A DNA stretch of 64,000 nt from Falsiroseomonas oryzae (GTDB lineage: Bacteria > Pseudomonadota > Alphaproteobacteria > Acetobacterales > Acetobacteraceae). The notes beneath the pieces were generated by a model that made no database searches, had not been told where the DNA came from, and worked only from the letters and a program-made list of their open reading frames with translations. Position numbers and translations under genes: made by a program. Of this stretch, positions 1 through 11,086 are shown piece by piece. Location of the stretch: assembly GCF_027856955.1 (NCBI RefSeq), contig NZ_JAPSMD010000001.1:1-64000 (forward strand), read 5' to 3'. Within the stretch, counting starts at the first letter, position 1. Every line of letters begins with the position of its first letter.

Positions 1-1424
1 ATGCCGAGCTTGCCGCCGACCTGCCACGCATGCACCGGCGCCGCGCCGCCGGTGGCCAGCAGCGCGTAGTCGCGCGGCACGCGGCCGCGCTCGGCGATGG
101 CCACGCGGGCGGCGCCGGCCATGTTCTCGTTCACCACGTCATGCACGCCGAAGGCGGCGCGCGACGCGTCCAGGCCGATGCGGCTGGCCAGGTCGCCCAG
201 CGAGTCGCGCGCCGCGCCGGCATCGATGCGCATGGCCCCGCCGAGGAAGAAGTCGCCGTTCAGGTAGCCCAGCGCGAGGTCGGCGTCCGTCACCGTGGGT
301 TCCGTGCCGCCGCGTCCGTAGCAGACGGGACCGGGCTGCGCGCCGGCACTGTCCGGGCCGACATGCAGCGTGCCGAGCTCGCTGCGCCGCGCGATGGAGC
401 CGCCGCCGGCGCCGATCTCGATCAGCTCGACCGTGGCGATCTGGATGGGTAGGCCGCTGCCGCGCAGGAAGCGCTTGGTGCGTGCCGCCTCGAAGCCCCA
501 GGCGACCAGCGGCTCGCCCCCGTCCACCAGGGCGAGCTTCGCGGTGGTGCCGCCCATGTCGAAGGCGAGCACGCGGTCCAGCCCGGCCTGCCGGCCGAAC
601 CAGGCGCCGGCCAGGGCGCCCGCGGCCGGGCCGCTTTCCAGCAGCTGCACGGGCGCGCGCTTCGCCTCCGCGACATGGGTGAGGCCGCCGCTGGAGAGCA
701 TCAGGAACAGCTCGCCCGCGATGCCCGCGCGCTTCAGCTCGGCCTCCAGCCGGTCGAGATAGGCTTCGGCCAGCGGCCGGACATAGGCGTTGGCCACGGT
801 GGTCACGGTGCGCGGGTATTCGCGGATCTCCGGCGCGATGTCGGCGGAGAGGGAGAGCGAGAGATGCGGGAAGCGCCGCGCGATGGCTTCCGCCGCCTGC
901 CGCTCATGCGCGGGGTTGGCATAGGCATGCAGGAAGCAGATCGCGAGGCTGGCGACGCCCTGGGCGACGAGCCCGGCCACCTCGTCCAGCGCGGCGGCGA
1001 CATCCAGCGGCTTCTCCACCGTGCCGTCCGGCGCGAGCCGCTCCTGCGCCTCGCGCCGCCAGGGGCGGGGGACGAGGGGCCGCGGCATCTCCAGGAACAG
1101 GTCGTAGAGCTCGTATTTCCGCTCCCGCGCGATCTCCAGCACGTCGGCGAAGCCGGCGGTGGTGAGCAGGCCCGTCGGCGCGCCCTTGCGCTCGATCAGC
1201 GCGTTGGTGAACAGCGTCGTCGCATGCACCACGCGGCCGACCCGGCCGGGCGAGGCGCCGGCCTTCGCCAGCAGGCGCTCCACGCCGGTCATCGCGCCGC
1301 GCGCCGGGTCGTCGGGCGTGGTGCTCTCCTTCCAGATCACCGCGCGCCCGTCGGAGGGATCGAGCAGGACGAGGTCGGTGAAGGTGCCGCCGATGTCGAT
1401 GCCGAGGGAAAGCGACGCTGTCAT
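1..1424 (-). CDS. hyuA: Hydantoinase A / 5-oxoprolinase-type subunit (HyuA), 3' end outside window
   Basis: About 474 N-terminal residues are visible of a family usually near 690. HyuA proteins are the ATP-dependent subunit of N-methylhydantoinases, acetone carboxylase-like enzymes and 5-oxoprolinases, opening cyclic amides in the cytoplasm with a HyuB partner. The start at 1424 gives the classic phosphate-binding motif IDIGGTFTDL near residue 10; a second ATPase motif, FDMGGTTAKL, follows near residue 290. The gene lies 37 bases after a Bug receptor gene on the same strand, so receptor and enzyme probably form one operon that continues left of the window, where hyuB would be expected. The family is clear; the substrate (hydantoin, oxoproline or another cyclic imide) cannot be told from this sequence. 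Confidence 0.9.
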   Translation of the reverse strand, partial: MTASLSLGIDIGGTFTDLVLLDPSDGRAVIWKESTTPDDPARGAMTGVERLLAKAGASPGRVGRVVHATTLFTNALIERKGAPTGLLTTAGFADVLEIARERKYELYDLFLEMPRPLVPRPWRREAQERLAPDGTVEKPLDVAAALDEVAGLVAQGVASLAICFLHAYANPAHERQAAEAIARRFPHLSLSLSADIAPEIREYPRTVTTVANAYVRPLAEAYLDRLEAELKRAGIAGELFLMLSSGGLTHVAEAKRAPVQLLESGPAAGALAGAWFGRQAGLDRVLAFDMGGTTAKLALVDGGEPLVAWGFEAARTKRFLRGSGLPIQIATVELIEIGAGGGSIARRSELGTLHVGPDSAGAQPGPVCYGRGGTEPTVTDADLALGYLNGDFFLGGAMRIDAGAARDSLGDLASRIGLDASRAAFGVHDVVNENMAGAARVAIAERGRVPRDYALLATGGAAPVHAWQVGGKLG

Positions 1425-1461
1425 GAACTTCCTTGCGGGGCGGTGGGCGATCGCCCTGGTG

Positions 1462-2448
1462 TCAGTCGCCGCGGATCGCGTTGGCCTCGATCACCTGCCG
1501 CCAGCGCTCGCGGTCGCGGCGGATGCGTGCCTCGAAGGCCGGGCCGGCCTCGGGCAACGGCTCCAGCCCGCGCTGGCGCAGCGTCGCGGCGGTCTGCGGG
1601 TCGCGCAGGACGGCGTCGAAGATGCCGGCGAGGCCGTCGCGGATCTCGGCCGGCAGGCCGGCGGGACCGACCAGGCCGAACCAGTTGGTGATCTCCAGCT
1701 GTGGGATGCGGGCAGCGAGCGGCGCCAGGTCCGGCGCCATCTCGCTGCGCTGTGTCGCGGTGATGCCGATGCCCTTCAGCTGGCCGCCGCGGATCTGGCC
1801 GGCCACCTCGGCGACGTTTGCCACCATGATGTCAACGCGCCCGGCGGAGACGTCCAGCACGGCGGGGGCGCCGCCGCGATAGGGCACGTGTGTCATGCGA
1901 ACGCCGGTGACGCTGGCGATCAGCGCGCCGCCGAGATGGTTGATCGAGCCGTTCCCGCCCGAGGCATAGGTCGCGGCGCCGTCGCGCTGCCGGGCATAGG
2001 CGGCCAGCCCCTCGATGTCGGAGAAGGGTGCATCCGGCCGCGCCACCAGCGCCATCGGCGTGCCGGCGAGGTTCGACACCGGTGTCAATTCCCGATCGAG
2101 ATCGAAGGGCACCAGCACGCCCGGCATGACCGGCGCGACCGACATGGTGCCCATGATGGCGCTGGCGAGGGTGTGGCCGTCCGGGGCAGCGCGGGCGGCG
2201 GTCTGCGCGGCAATGAAGCCGTAGGCGCCGCTGCGCACTTCCGGCACGGCGGTGAGGCCGCGCACGCGCTGCATGCCCTCCGCGACGATGCGCATCAGGA
2301 TGTCCACGGCGCCGCCGGGCGGAAAGCCGATCAGCAGGCGCACGGGCTGGCTGGGCGCCCAGGCGGCATGCACCGGCCGGGACGCGCCGGCGAGAAGGCC
2401 CGCGGCCAGCAGGGCTCGGCGGGGCACTGGGCTCGATGCATCCGTCAT
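1462..2448 (-). CDS. Bug/TctC-family periplasmic substrate-binding receptor
   Basis: A 328-residue tripartite tricarboxylate receptor (TctC family), an exported binding protein for small carboxylates or amides. The start at 2448 is preceded by GAGGAGGCGAGC, a strong ribosome site, and opens a twin-arginine-bearing signal peptide (PRRALLAAGLL) ending at VHA near residue 31. The Bug ligand motif GFPPGGAVDIL is near residue 42 and VPYRG occurs mid-protein. A longer reading from 2616 is rejected: it would start inside an operator-like repeat. The gene is upstream of hyuA and probably supplies its substrate. Upstream DNA is shared with the Bug gene at 3764. No TctA/TctB partner is present, so the transport channel must be encoded elsewhere. 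Confidence 0.93.
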   Translation of the reverse strand: MTDASSPVPRRALLAAGLLAGASRPVHAAWAPSQPVRLLIGFPPGGAVDILMRIVAEGMQRVRGLTAVPEVRSGAYGFIAAQTAARAAPDGHTLASAIMGTMSVAPVMPGVLVPFDLDRELTPVSNLAGTPMALVARPDAPFSDIEGLAAYARQRDGAATYASGGNGSINHLGGALIASVTGVRMTHVPYRGGAPAVLDVSAGRVDIMVANVAEVAGQIRGGQLKGIGITATQRSEMAPDLAPLAARIPQLEITNWFGLVGPAGLPAEIRDGLAGIFDAVLRDPQTAATLRQRGLEPLPEAGPAFEARIRRDRERWRQVIEANAIRGD

Positions 2449-2597
2449 GCTCGCCTCCTCGACTGCGCCATGTAACTCGCGGTCCCCAGCGGCTGGTTGC
2501 CTTCCGGCCTTGCTGGAGCGGATCATGCCCATCCCGCATGATGTGCCTGGAGCCTTGCCCGCCCATGGCGCAGTCTTCATGGCCAAACATCGCCCTC

Positions 2598-2643
2598 GCA
2601 ACTGAAAACCCGTCATGCCTTCATGACGGATCGGAATGAACCT
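2598..2643. promoter_or_regulatory. Left copy of inverted operator/promoter repeat flanking LysR gene
   Basis: This 46-base segment recurs in inverted orientation at 3595-3640 with only a few differences. Its core, CGTCATGCCTTCATGACG (2611-2628), is a 7-base perfect inverted repeat around 4 bases, suitable for a LysR-type dimer. It lies between the divergent Bug (start 2448) and lysR (start 2658) genes. Binding by the neighbouring LysR protein is inferred from position only. Confidence 0.7.
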
Positions 2644-2657
2644 GCCGGATCCGCGCC

Positions 2658-3617
2658 ATGCGTCGCCATACCCCGCCCACTGCGCTTCTCCAGGCCTTCG
2701 AGGCCTGCGCGCGCCATCTGAGCGTGTCCCGCGCGGCGGAGGAGCTCTCGCTGACCCAGAGCGCCGTCAGCCGCCAGCTTGCCACGCTGGAGGCGCAGCT
2801 CGGCCTCCGGCTGTTCCAGCGTGTCCGCCAGCGCCTGGTCCTGACGGCCGCGGCGGCGGCCTACGCGCCCGAGGTGCGCGCGGCGCTGGCGCGCATCGAG
2901 AGCGCGACGCAGGAGGTGCTGGCGCATCGTGGCGCCGGCGGCACGCTGAACCTGGCGGTCTCGCCCACCTTCGGCGCTCGCTGGCTGATGCCGCGCATGC
3001 CGCGCTTCCAGGCGCTGCATCGCCTGGTGGTGGTGAACATCCGCAACCACACCACGCTGCCCTGGCCGCTCGACTTCGCGGGGGAGGGCGTACACGCGGC
3101 GATCCAGATGGGCTCGGTGGAACGGCCTGGCGTGACGATCCACCCGCTGGTGCGCGACGTGCGCGTGCCGATCTGCGCGCCGGCCCTGCTGGCCGGCGGC
3201 GCGCTGCGCGAGCCGGCGGAGCTGGCGCGGCACACGCTGCTGCAGCAGACCACGCGGCCGCGTGCATGGGTGCATTGGCTGCAGGCGCATGGCGTGAGCG
3301 GCGTGGACGGGCTGCGCGGGCCGCAATACCAGCACCATGCCATGGTCGCGGAAGCCGCGGCGGCAGGCCTCGGCGTCGCGTTGATGCCGCGCTTCCTGGT
3401 GGAGCCGGAGCTGGCGGCCGGGCGGCTCGTCGTCCCCTTCGACCTGCCGCTGGATGACGGGCAGGCCTACAGTCTGGCTTATCCGGACGATGCGGCAGCC
3501 CAGCCGGTGCTGCGTGCCTTCCGTGACTGGCTGCTGGGCGAGGTGGCGCAGGGCGCAGCGCAACCGAGCGAGGCGGCGCATCTTCCCGGCCCGGAGGTTC
3601 ATTCCAGATCGTCATGA
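2658..3617 (+). CDS. LysR-family transcriptional regulator (GcvA-like)
   Basis: A 319-residue LysR regulator. The winged helix-turn-helix covers about residues 5-65 (SRAAEELSLTQSAVSRQLATLE), followed by a periplasmic-binding-protein-like effector domain. The start has no strong ribosome site, but it gives the standard LysR N-terminus and lies just after the left repeat. The gene sits between two outward-facing Bug operons (hyuA side and creatininase-amidase side) and between two inverted copies of one palindromic element, the second overlapping its own stop codon. The likely role is control of both operons in response to a substrate such as a cyclic amide. The effector is unknown. Confidence 0.93.
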   Translation: MRRHTPPTALLQAFEACARHLSVSRAAEELSLTQSAVSRQLATLEAQLGLRLFQRVRQRLVLTAAAAAYAPEVRAALARIESATQEVLAHRGAGGTLNLAVSPTFGARWLMPRMPRFQALHRLVVVNIRNHTTLPWPLDFAGEGVHAAIQMGSVERPGVTIHPLVRDVRVPICAPALLAGGALREPAELARHTLLQQTTRPRAWVHWLQAHGVSGVDGLRGPQYQHHAMVAEAAAAGLGVALMPRFLVEPELAAGRLVVPFDLPLDDGQAYSLAYPDDAAAQPVLRAFRDWLLGEVAQGAAQPSEAAHLPGPEVHSRSS

Positions 3618-3640
3618 AGGCATGACGGGTTTTCAGTTGC
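3595..3640. promoter_or_regulatory. Right copy of inverted operator/promoter repeat
   Basis: This is the reverse complement of 2598-2643 with a few differences; its core palindrome is 3610-3627. It overlaps the last codons and stop of the LysR gene and precedes the Bug gene at 3764. Similarity to the left copy continues for some bases toward each Bug gene and reappears around both ribosome sites, so the whole Bug upstream region looks duplicated. Confidence 0.7.
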
Positions 3641-3763
3641 CGGGGTGATGTTTCACGCGGGAAGCTTGCAGCAAGGCGGGCGGACCTTGCGGGCAGATCA
3701 TGCGCCCGTGGCATGACCTGCCACAGGGCAGGCGCGACACGCGGCACAGTCCAGGAGGCGAGC

Positions 3764-4750
3764 ATGACCCGTGCATCCATCCCGCTCACCCGCCGCGGCC
3801 TGCTGCCCTTGGCGGCGGCATCGCTCGCGCTGCGGCCCGGCGCCGCGCGCGCGAACTGGCCCGAGCGCCCCGTCGAGATCGTCGTGCCCTTCCCGCCGGG
3901 CGGCGGCGTGGACCTGACCGCGCGCATCGCCGCGCGCTTCCTGGACAAGCACACCGGCGGCAAGCCCTTCGTGGTGATCAACCGGCCAGGCGCGGGCGGC
4001 GAGGTGGGCTGGGCCTCAGTGGCTGAGGCGCGGCCGGATGGTCATGTCCTCGCGCTGCTGAACGCGCCCAACATCATGGCCATCCCGATCGAGCGCCGTG
4101 CACGCTTCACCATGGACAGCTTCGCCTTCGTCGCCGCCCTGGTGGACGATCCCGTGACCATCTCGGTGCATGCGTCCAGCCCGCACCGCACGATGGCGGA
4201 TCTGGTCGCCGCGATGCGCGCGCGTCCGGGGCAGATGACCTATGGCACGGCCGGCATCGGCGCAGTGGGTCATATTGCCTTCCTCACCCTGGCGCGCGCC
4301 ACCGGCGTCACGGCGGAGCACGTGCCGTTCCAGGGCGCGTCGAACGTCGCCACCGCGCTGCTCGGCCGGCAGATCGACATGGCGACGACCACTGTCGCCG
4401 AATCGCGCCAGTTCATGAGCGGCGGATCCGATTGGCGCGTCCTCGGCGTCATGTCGCCGCAGCGCATCGAGGGCCTGCCCGACCTGCCGACCATGCGGGA
4501 GATGGGGATCGCGGCGGAAATGGGCTCGATCCGAGGGCTGGGCGCGCCGCGCGGCACGCCGGCGCCGGTGGTCGCCGAGATCGCGGCCGCCGTGGACCGG
4601 ATGGCCAGGGACGCGGAGTACCAGGCCGCGCTGCGCCAGGCCGCGCTGCCGGCCCGCTACCTGCCGACCGAGGGCTACACCGCGCTGCTGGCCTCCATGA
4701 ACCGCGACCTGCAGTCGCTCTGGCAGACCCATCCCTGGCGGCAGCAATAG
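3764..4750 (+). CDS. Bug/TctC-family periplasmic substrate-binding receptor
   Basis: A 328-residue receptor, the same length as the Bug protein at 1462. The start is set by CAGGAGGCGAGC directly before the ATG, nearly identical to the site before the other Bug gene. The signal peptide has TRRGLLPLAAASLAL and ends near residue 30 (AARA). The Bug motif VPFPPGGGVDL follows at about residue 41, and the usual VPYRG is VPFQG here. It heads an operon with the creatininase-like, maleate isomerase-like and amidase genes (33-base gap, then 4-base overlaps), so it probably binds a substrate of those enzymes. The sequence differs enough from the first receptor that a different ligand is plausible. Confidence 0.93.
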   Translation: MTRASIPLTRRGLLPLAAASLALRPGAARANWPERPVEIVVPFPPGGGVDLTARIAARFLDKHTGGKPFVVINRPGAGGEVGWASVAEARPDGHVLALLNAPNIMAIPIERRARFTMDSFAFVAALVDDPVTISVHASSPHRTMADLVAAMRARPGQMTYGTAGIGAVGHIAFLTLARATGVTAEHVPFQGASNVATALLGRQIDMATTTVAESRQFMSGGSDWRVLGVMSPQRIEGLPDLPTMREMGIAAEMGSIRGLGAPRGTPAPVVAEIAAAVDRMARDAEYQAALRQAALPARYLPTEGYTALLASMNRDLQSLWQTHPWRQQ

Positions 4751-4783
4751 CCCGCCACGCGCAGCGCACCCCGAGGAGACAGA

Positions 4784-5572
4784 ATGCGCACCGACCGCGT
4801 CCCCTACGCCGACATCGCCGCCTACCTGAAGGAGAAGGACACCGTCCTGGTGCCGGTCGGTGCGACCGAGTGCTACGGCCCGCATCTCGCCACCGGCACG
4901 GAACTGCGGATCTGCGAGATGTTCGCCACCGAGGTGGGCGAGAAGGCCGGGCTCGCGGTCGTGCCGGTGGTGCCCTTCAACTACTCGCACATGTTCCTGG
5001 AGTATCCGGGCACCTGTTCCGTGGAGATGTCGGCGCTCGAGACCTATGTCGGCCAGGCCTGCGAGGGGCTGGCGACGCAGGGCTTCCGACGCTTCCTCTT
5101 CGTCAACGTGCACAATTCCTCGGTCGGCCCGCTGGAAGGCGTCAGCCGCACGCTGCGCCGCAAGTTCGGTGCGATGGGCGGCCTGATCGACGTCTTCACG
5201 GTGATGCGGGAGAAGGGCGGCGTCACCTTCGAGACGAAGCTGTCGCCCACCGCCCATGCGGCGGAGATGGTGACGTCGGTTGCGCTGCACCTGTTCCCGG
5301 ATATGGTGTTCATGGACCGCGCGGCGGCGCCGGTGCTGAACCCGCCACCGGCGCCAGGCACGCGCTCGCCGGGCGGCAACAAGCTGGTCTTCGACGGCGG
5401 GCACATCATCGTCTTCTCCGACATGGCCGATGACAGTCCGTCGGGCCATCGCGACGATCCGCGGCCGGCGACGGCCGAGAAGGGGCGGCAGCTCTGGGAG
5501 AACTCCGTGGCCTTCGGCGCGAAGGCGGCGGGCATCTTCGCCACGATGCGCCGGCCGGGGGCCGCGGCATGA
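4784..5572 (+). CDS. Creatininase-family amidohydrolase, atypical metal site
   Basis: A 262-residue member of the creatininase / creatinine amidohydrolase family, dinuclear metal enzymes that open cyclic amides or formamides. GAGGAGACAG precedes the start. The N-terminal metal motif, usually E-Q-H-G-P-H-L with a following T-D, reads GATECYGPHLATGTE: Glu29 is kept, the usual metal His is Tyr31 and the usual Asp is Glu40. The later NxHGGN-type motif is VNVHNSS and the Glu of HAAEMVTS is present. The fold is therefore clear, but the metal centre is altered and the reaction may differ from creatinine hydrolysis. It lies between the Bug receptor and the maleate isomerase-like gene, which it overlaps by 4 bases. 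Confidence 0.85.
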   Translation: MRTDRVPYADIAAYLKEKDTVLVPVGATECYGPHLATGTELRICEMFATEVGEKAGLAVVPVVPFNYSHMFLEYPGTCSVEMSALETYVGQACEGLATQGFRRFLFVNVHNSSVGPLEGVSRTLRRKFGAMGGLIDVFTVMREKGGVTFETKLSPTAHAAEMVTSVALHLFPDMVFMDRAAAPVLNPPPAPGTRSPGGNKLVFDGGHIIVFSDMADDSPSGHRDDPRPATAEKGRQLWENSVAFGAKAAGIFATMRRPGAAA

Positions 5573-6318
5573 AGGCCGTCGCGGCCTACAGCCCTTATGG
5601 CTGGCGGGCGCGCATCGGGCTGATCGTGCCGTCCACCAACACCATCAACGAGCCGGAATTCTGGCGCCTCGCCCCGCGCGGGGTGACCATCCACACCGCG
5701 CGCGCCACCTCCACCGGCGAGTTCTCCGAAGCCTACTTCGCCCGGCTACGCGAGGCGGGGCAGCGCTGCGCGGAGGACCTGGCGACGGCCGAGGTGGACA
5801 TCATCGCCTATGGCTGCACCTCGGGCTCCATCGTCTGCCCGCTGGAGGAGATCGTCGCCGACCTGCATGCGCGCACCGGCATTCCCGCGATCGCCACGGC
5901 GGGCTCCGTCGTCGCGGCGCTGCGCGCGCTGAAGGTCAAGCGCGTCGCGGTGGCGACGCCCTATGTGGACTTCATCAACGAGCGCGAGGAGGAGTTCCTG
6001 ACGCGGCACGGCTTCGAGGTCACGTCCCTGCACGGCCTCCGGCTCGGCGAGACGCAGGCGGAGCGGAGATCCATCGGGCGCGTGCCGCCGGAGCACGTCT
6101 ACCGCATGGCGCGGATCTGCGACCGGCCGGAGGCGGAGGCGATCTTCGTCTCCTGCACCAACCTGGCCACGCTGGACGTGATCGCGCAGATCGAGGCGGA
6201 TCTCGGCAAGCCGGTCGTCACCTCGAACCAGGCCTGTTTCTGGCACTGCCTGCGCAGCCTCGGCATCCCGGACCGCATCGAGGGCTACGGACGCCTGCTG
6301 ACGGAGTGCACGGCATGA
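5569..6318 (+). CDS. Maleate isomerase / arylmalonate decarboxylase-like protein (Asp/Glu racemase superfamily)
   Basis: A 249-residue cytoplasmic protein. It has the superfamily's phosphate/carboxylate motif IVPSTNT near residue 19 and both catalytic cysteines: Cys83 in YGCTSGS and Cys196 in VSCTN. These features match maleate cis-trans isomerases more than arylmalonate decarboxylases, which keep only the second Cys. The start overlaps the creatininase stop by ATGA and the stop overlaps the amidase start the same way, so the three genes are translationally coupled. With an amidase next door, maleamate-type ring-opening chemistry is one reading; the true substrate is not determined by the sequence. 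Confidence 0.85.
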   Translation: MKAVAAYSPYGWRARIGLIVPSTNTINEPEFWRLAPRGVTIHTARATSTGEFSEAYFARLREAGQRCAEDLATAEVDIIAYGCTSGSIVCPLEEIVADLHARTGIPAIATAGSVVAALRALKVKRVAVATPYVDFINEREEEFLTRHGFEVTSLHGLRLGETQAERRSIGRVPPEHVYRMARICDRPEAEAIFVSCTNLATLDVIAQIEADLGKPVVTSNQACFWHCLRSLGIPDRIEGYGRLLTECTA

Positions 6319-7601
6319 CGGACCTGGCGGACCTGACTGCGACAACGCTGCTTCGGTGCATCCAGGCGGGCGAGATCAGCGCGGCGGAGGTGATGGAGGC
6401 GTGCCTCGATCGCATCGCAGCGCGGGAGCCAGCGTTGCGTGCCTTCGCCCATCTCGATGCCGACGCCGCGCGGCGATCAGCGCGTGCCGCGGATGCGGCG
6501 CCGGCCGGCGGCCGGCTGCGCGGGCTTCCTCTGGCGGTGAAGGACATCCTGGACGTCGCCGGGATGCCGACCGGGAACAATTCGCCGATCTGGGAGGGTT
6601 GGCGGCCACGAGCGGATGCGGCGTGCGTCGCGCTGGCGCGGGGCGAGGGCGCGGTGATGATCGGCAAGACCGTGACGACGGAGTTCGCCACGCGCCAGCC
6701 CGGCCCCACAGCGAACCCGCACAACCCCGCCTTCACGCCGGGCGGCTCCTCCTCCGGCTCGGCGGCAGGCGTGGCAGCCGGCTTCTTTCCGCTCGCCTTC
6801 GGCACGCAGACCGCCGGCAGCATCCTGCGGCCGGCGGCCTATTGCGGCGTGGTCGGCTACATGCCGACGCATGGGCTGATCCATCGCGCCGGCATGAAGG
6901 TGATGAGCGAGGAGCTCGACACCATCGGCGCCATCGCGCGCAGCGTCGCCGATTGCGCGCTGCTGGTCTCCGCCGTCGCCGGCATCGACCTCGGCGATCC
7001 GGAGCGTCGGGCGGGGCGCGCGCCGCGCCTTCTGCTCTGCCTGGGCCCGGCGGCGCAGATGGCGCAGCCGGAAACGCTGGCCTTGATGGAGCGCGCCGCC
7101 TCGGCTGCGCGGCGCGCCGGCGCGGAGGTGGTAGCGCGCGAGATGCCGCCCGAGGTCGCCGCGGCCCATGCTGCGCACCCGATCGTCATGAACGGGGAGG
7201 GGTCGCAGGCCCTGGCCTGGGAGCTGGCGAACCATTCGGAGCAGCTCTCCGACGTGCTGCGCACGCGCCTGCTGGAGGCACGCGCACGGCCCGCCGAGGT
7301 GCTGGCCGCCGCGCGTGCCGCCTTCCGCACGGCGCGCGCCGCCTTCCCGGCGGTGATTGAGGGGTTCGACGCGATCCTGACGCCCTCCACGGCCGGCGAG
7401 CCGCCCGAGGGGCTTGGCTGGACCGGCGATCCCGCCTTCAACTCGCTCTGGACGGCGCTGCATCTGCCCTGCGTGACGGTGCCTGCGGGCACGGGTCCGC
7501 GCGGCCTGCCGCTCGGCGCGCAGCTGGTCGGCCCGCATGGCGGCGACCGTGCGCTGCTGGGCTGGGCGGAATGGCTGCGGAGCGTGCTCGCCGAGGGCTA
7601 G
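6315..7601 (+). CDS. Amidase signature-family amidohydrolase
   Basis: A 428-residue amidase of the Ser-cisSer-Lys class. The catalytic Lys is in LAVKDILD (about residue 75), and the serines lie in the Gly/Ser-rich GGSSSGSAAG motif, followed by GTQTAGSILRPAAYCG. The family hydrolyses amides to acid and ammonia in the cytoplasm. The ATG at 6315 overlaps the preceding stop. It is the last gene of the Bug-creatininase-isomerase-amidase operon, consistent with a final ammonia-releasing step. Its stop codon overlaps the stop of the convergent oxyR gene by four bases, and no hairpin terminator is visible between them. Confidence 0.92.
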   Translation: MTDLADLTATTLLRCIQAGEISAAEVMEACLDRIAAREPALRAFAHLDADAARRSARAADAAPAGGRLRGLPLAVKDILDVAGMPTGNNSPIWEGWRPRADAACVALARGEGAVMIGKTVTTEFATRQPGPTANPHNPAFTPGGSSSGSAAGVAAGFFPLAFGTQTAGSILRPAAYCGVVGYMPTHGLIHRAGMKVMSEELDTIGAIARSVADCALLVSAVAGIDLGDPERRAGRAPRLLLCLGPAAQMAQPETLALMERAASAARRAGAEVVAREMPPEVAAAHAAHPIVMNGEGSQALAWELANHSEQLSDVLRTRLLEARARPAEVLAAARAAFRTARAAFPAVIEGFDAILTPSTAGEPPEGLGWTGDPAFNSLWTALHLPCVTVPAGTGPRGLPLGAQLVGPHGGDRALLGWAEWLRSVLAEG

Positions 7602-8503
7602 ATGGCACCGGCTGCCGCGCCTTCGGCGAAGCCGCGCAGGCGGCCGGCGATGACCTCGCCGACCGCCTCCACGGCCGCGCGTCGCGGGAAGCTTGCACGC
7701 CACGCGATGCGGACGGTGCGCCCGGCGCGAGTCGAGAGAGGCCGCAGGATGATTCCGGCATCCTGCGCCGCCCCGGCCGCGAGCCCCGGGATCAGTGTGG
7801 TGCCGTAGCCGGCCGCCACCATGTTCAGCAGCGTGGAGAGGCTGGTCGCGCGCATCGTGCGGCTCAGCGCGCCGCTTCGCCCACAGGCCGCCAATGCCTG
7901 GTCCCGCAGGCAGTGCCCGTCCGCCAGCACCAGGATGTCCTCGGCCAGGTCCGCTTCAGCCACCGCCTGGCGCTCCGCCAGGGGATGCTCGGGCGGCAGG
8001 GCGGCCAGGAAGGGCTCGGCGAAGAGTGGCCGGCTGGCCAGGTCCGGCCCGTCCACGTCGGTCGCCAGGAGCGCGGCATCCAGGTCATGCGTGCGCAGCC
8101 GCTCCAGGAGAACAGCCGTCTGGTCCTCCCACGGCTCCACCTCGAGGGCGGCGAATGCCTCGCGCAGCGGTGCGAAGACCAGCGGCAACAGGTAGGGCGC
8201 GAGTGTCGGAATGATGCCCAGCCTGAACCGGCCCGCGAGCGGGTCGCGCAGGCTGCGCGCCAGGCCGAGGATCGTGTCCGCCTCCGCCACGGCCGTCCGG
8301 ACATGCCCGATGAGCCGCTCGCAGGCGGCAGTCGGCGTGACGGTCTTGCTGCCGCGCTCAAACAGCACGACGCCCAGCAACTCCTCCAGCTTGCGCAGCT
8401 GGACCGAGAGGGTCGGCTGGCTGATGCCGCAGGCTTCGGCGGCGCGGCCGAAATGGCCGTGCTCGGCAACGGCGAGCAGGTAGCGGAGGTCGCGGAGGTT
8501 CAT
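7598..8503 (-). CDS. oxyR: Hydrogen peroxide-sensing LysR regulator OxyR
   Basis: A 301-residue LysR protein. The helix-turn-helix is at residues 18-38 (GRAAEACGISQPTLSVQLRK). The redox pair characteristic of OxyR is present: Cys198 and Cys207 in DGHCLRDQALAAC, matching Cys199/Cys208 of the E. coli protein. These form a disulfide on peroxide exposure and switch on defence genes. The gene is divergent from katG, its expected target, across a 316-base gap containing a good OxyR palindrome 22 bases before the oxyR start. Identity is strong from the cysteines plus context. Confidence 0.95.
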   Translation of the reverse strand: MNLRDLRYLLAVAEHGHFGRAAEACGISQPTLSVQLRKLEELLGVVLFERGSKTVTPTAACERLIGHVRTAVAEADTILGLARSLRDPLAGRFRLGIIPTLAPYLLPLVFAPLREAFAALEVEPWEDQTAVLLERLRTHDLDAALLATDVDGPDLASRPLFAEPFLAALPPEHPLAERQAVAEADLAEDILVLADGHCLRDQALAACGRSGALSRTMRATSLSTLLNMVAAGYGTTLIPGLAAGAAQDAGIILRPLSTRAGRTVRIAWRASFPRRAAVEAVGEVIAGRLRGFAEGAAAGAI

Positions 8504-11030
<2,527 letters not shown>

Positions 11031-11049
11031 GGCGGGCGGCACGACCTTC

Positions 11050-11076
11050 GGCCGCGGCAGACATCCTGCCGCGGCC
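11050..11076. terminator. Hairpin terminator after katG (first of two)
   Basis: A perfect 11-base stem, GGCCGCGGCAG (11050-11060) pairing with 11066-11076, around a 5-base loop, followed by GGTTCT. It lies 20 bases after the katG stop. There is no long U tract. Confidence 0.7.
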
Positions 11077-11086
11077 GGTTCTCCGC

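Noticed and set aside
1462-2616. Longer N-terminus for the first Bug protein, starting at 2616
   Set aside because: The extra 56 residues start inside the inverted operator repeat and precede a good signal peptide and ribosome site; the equivalent frame in the other repeat copy stops after eight codons.
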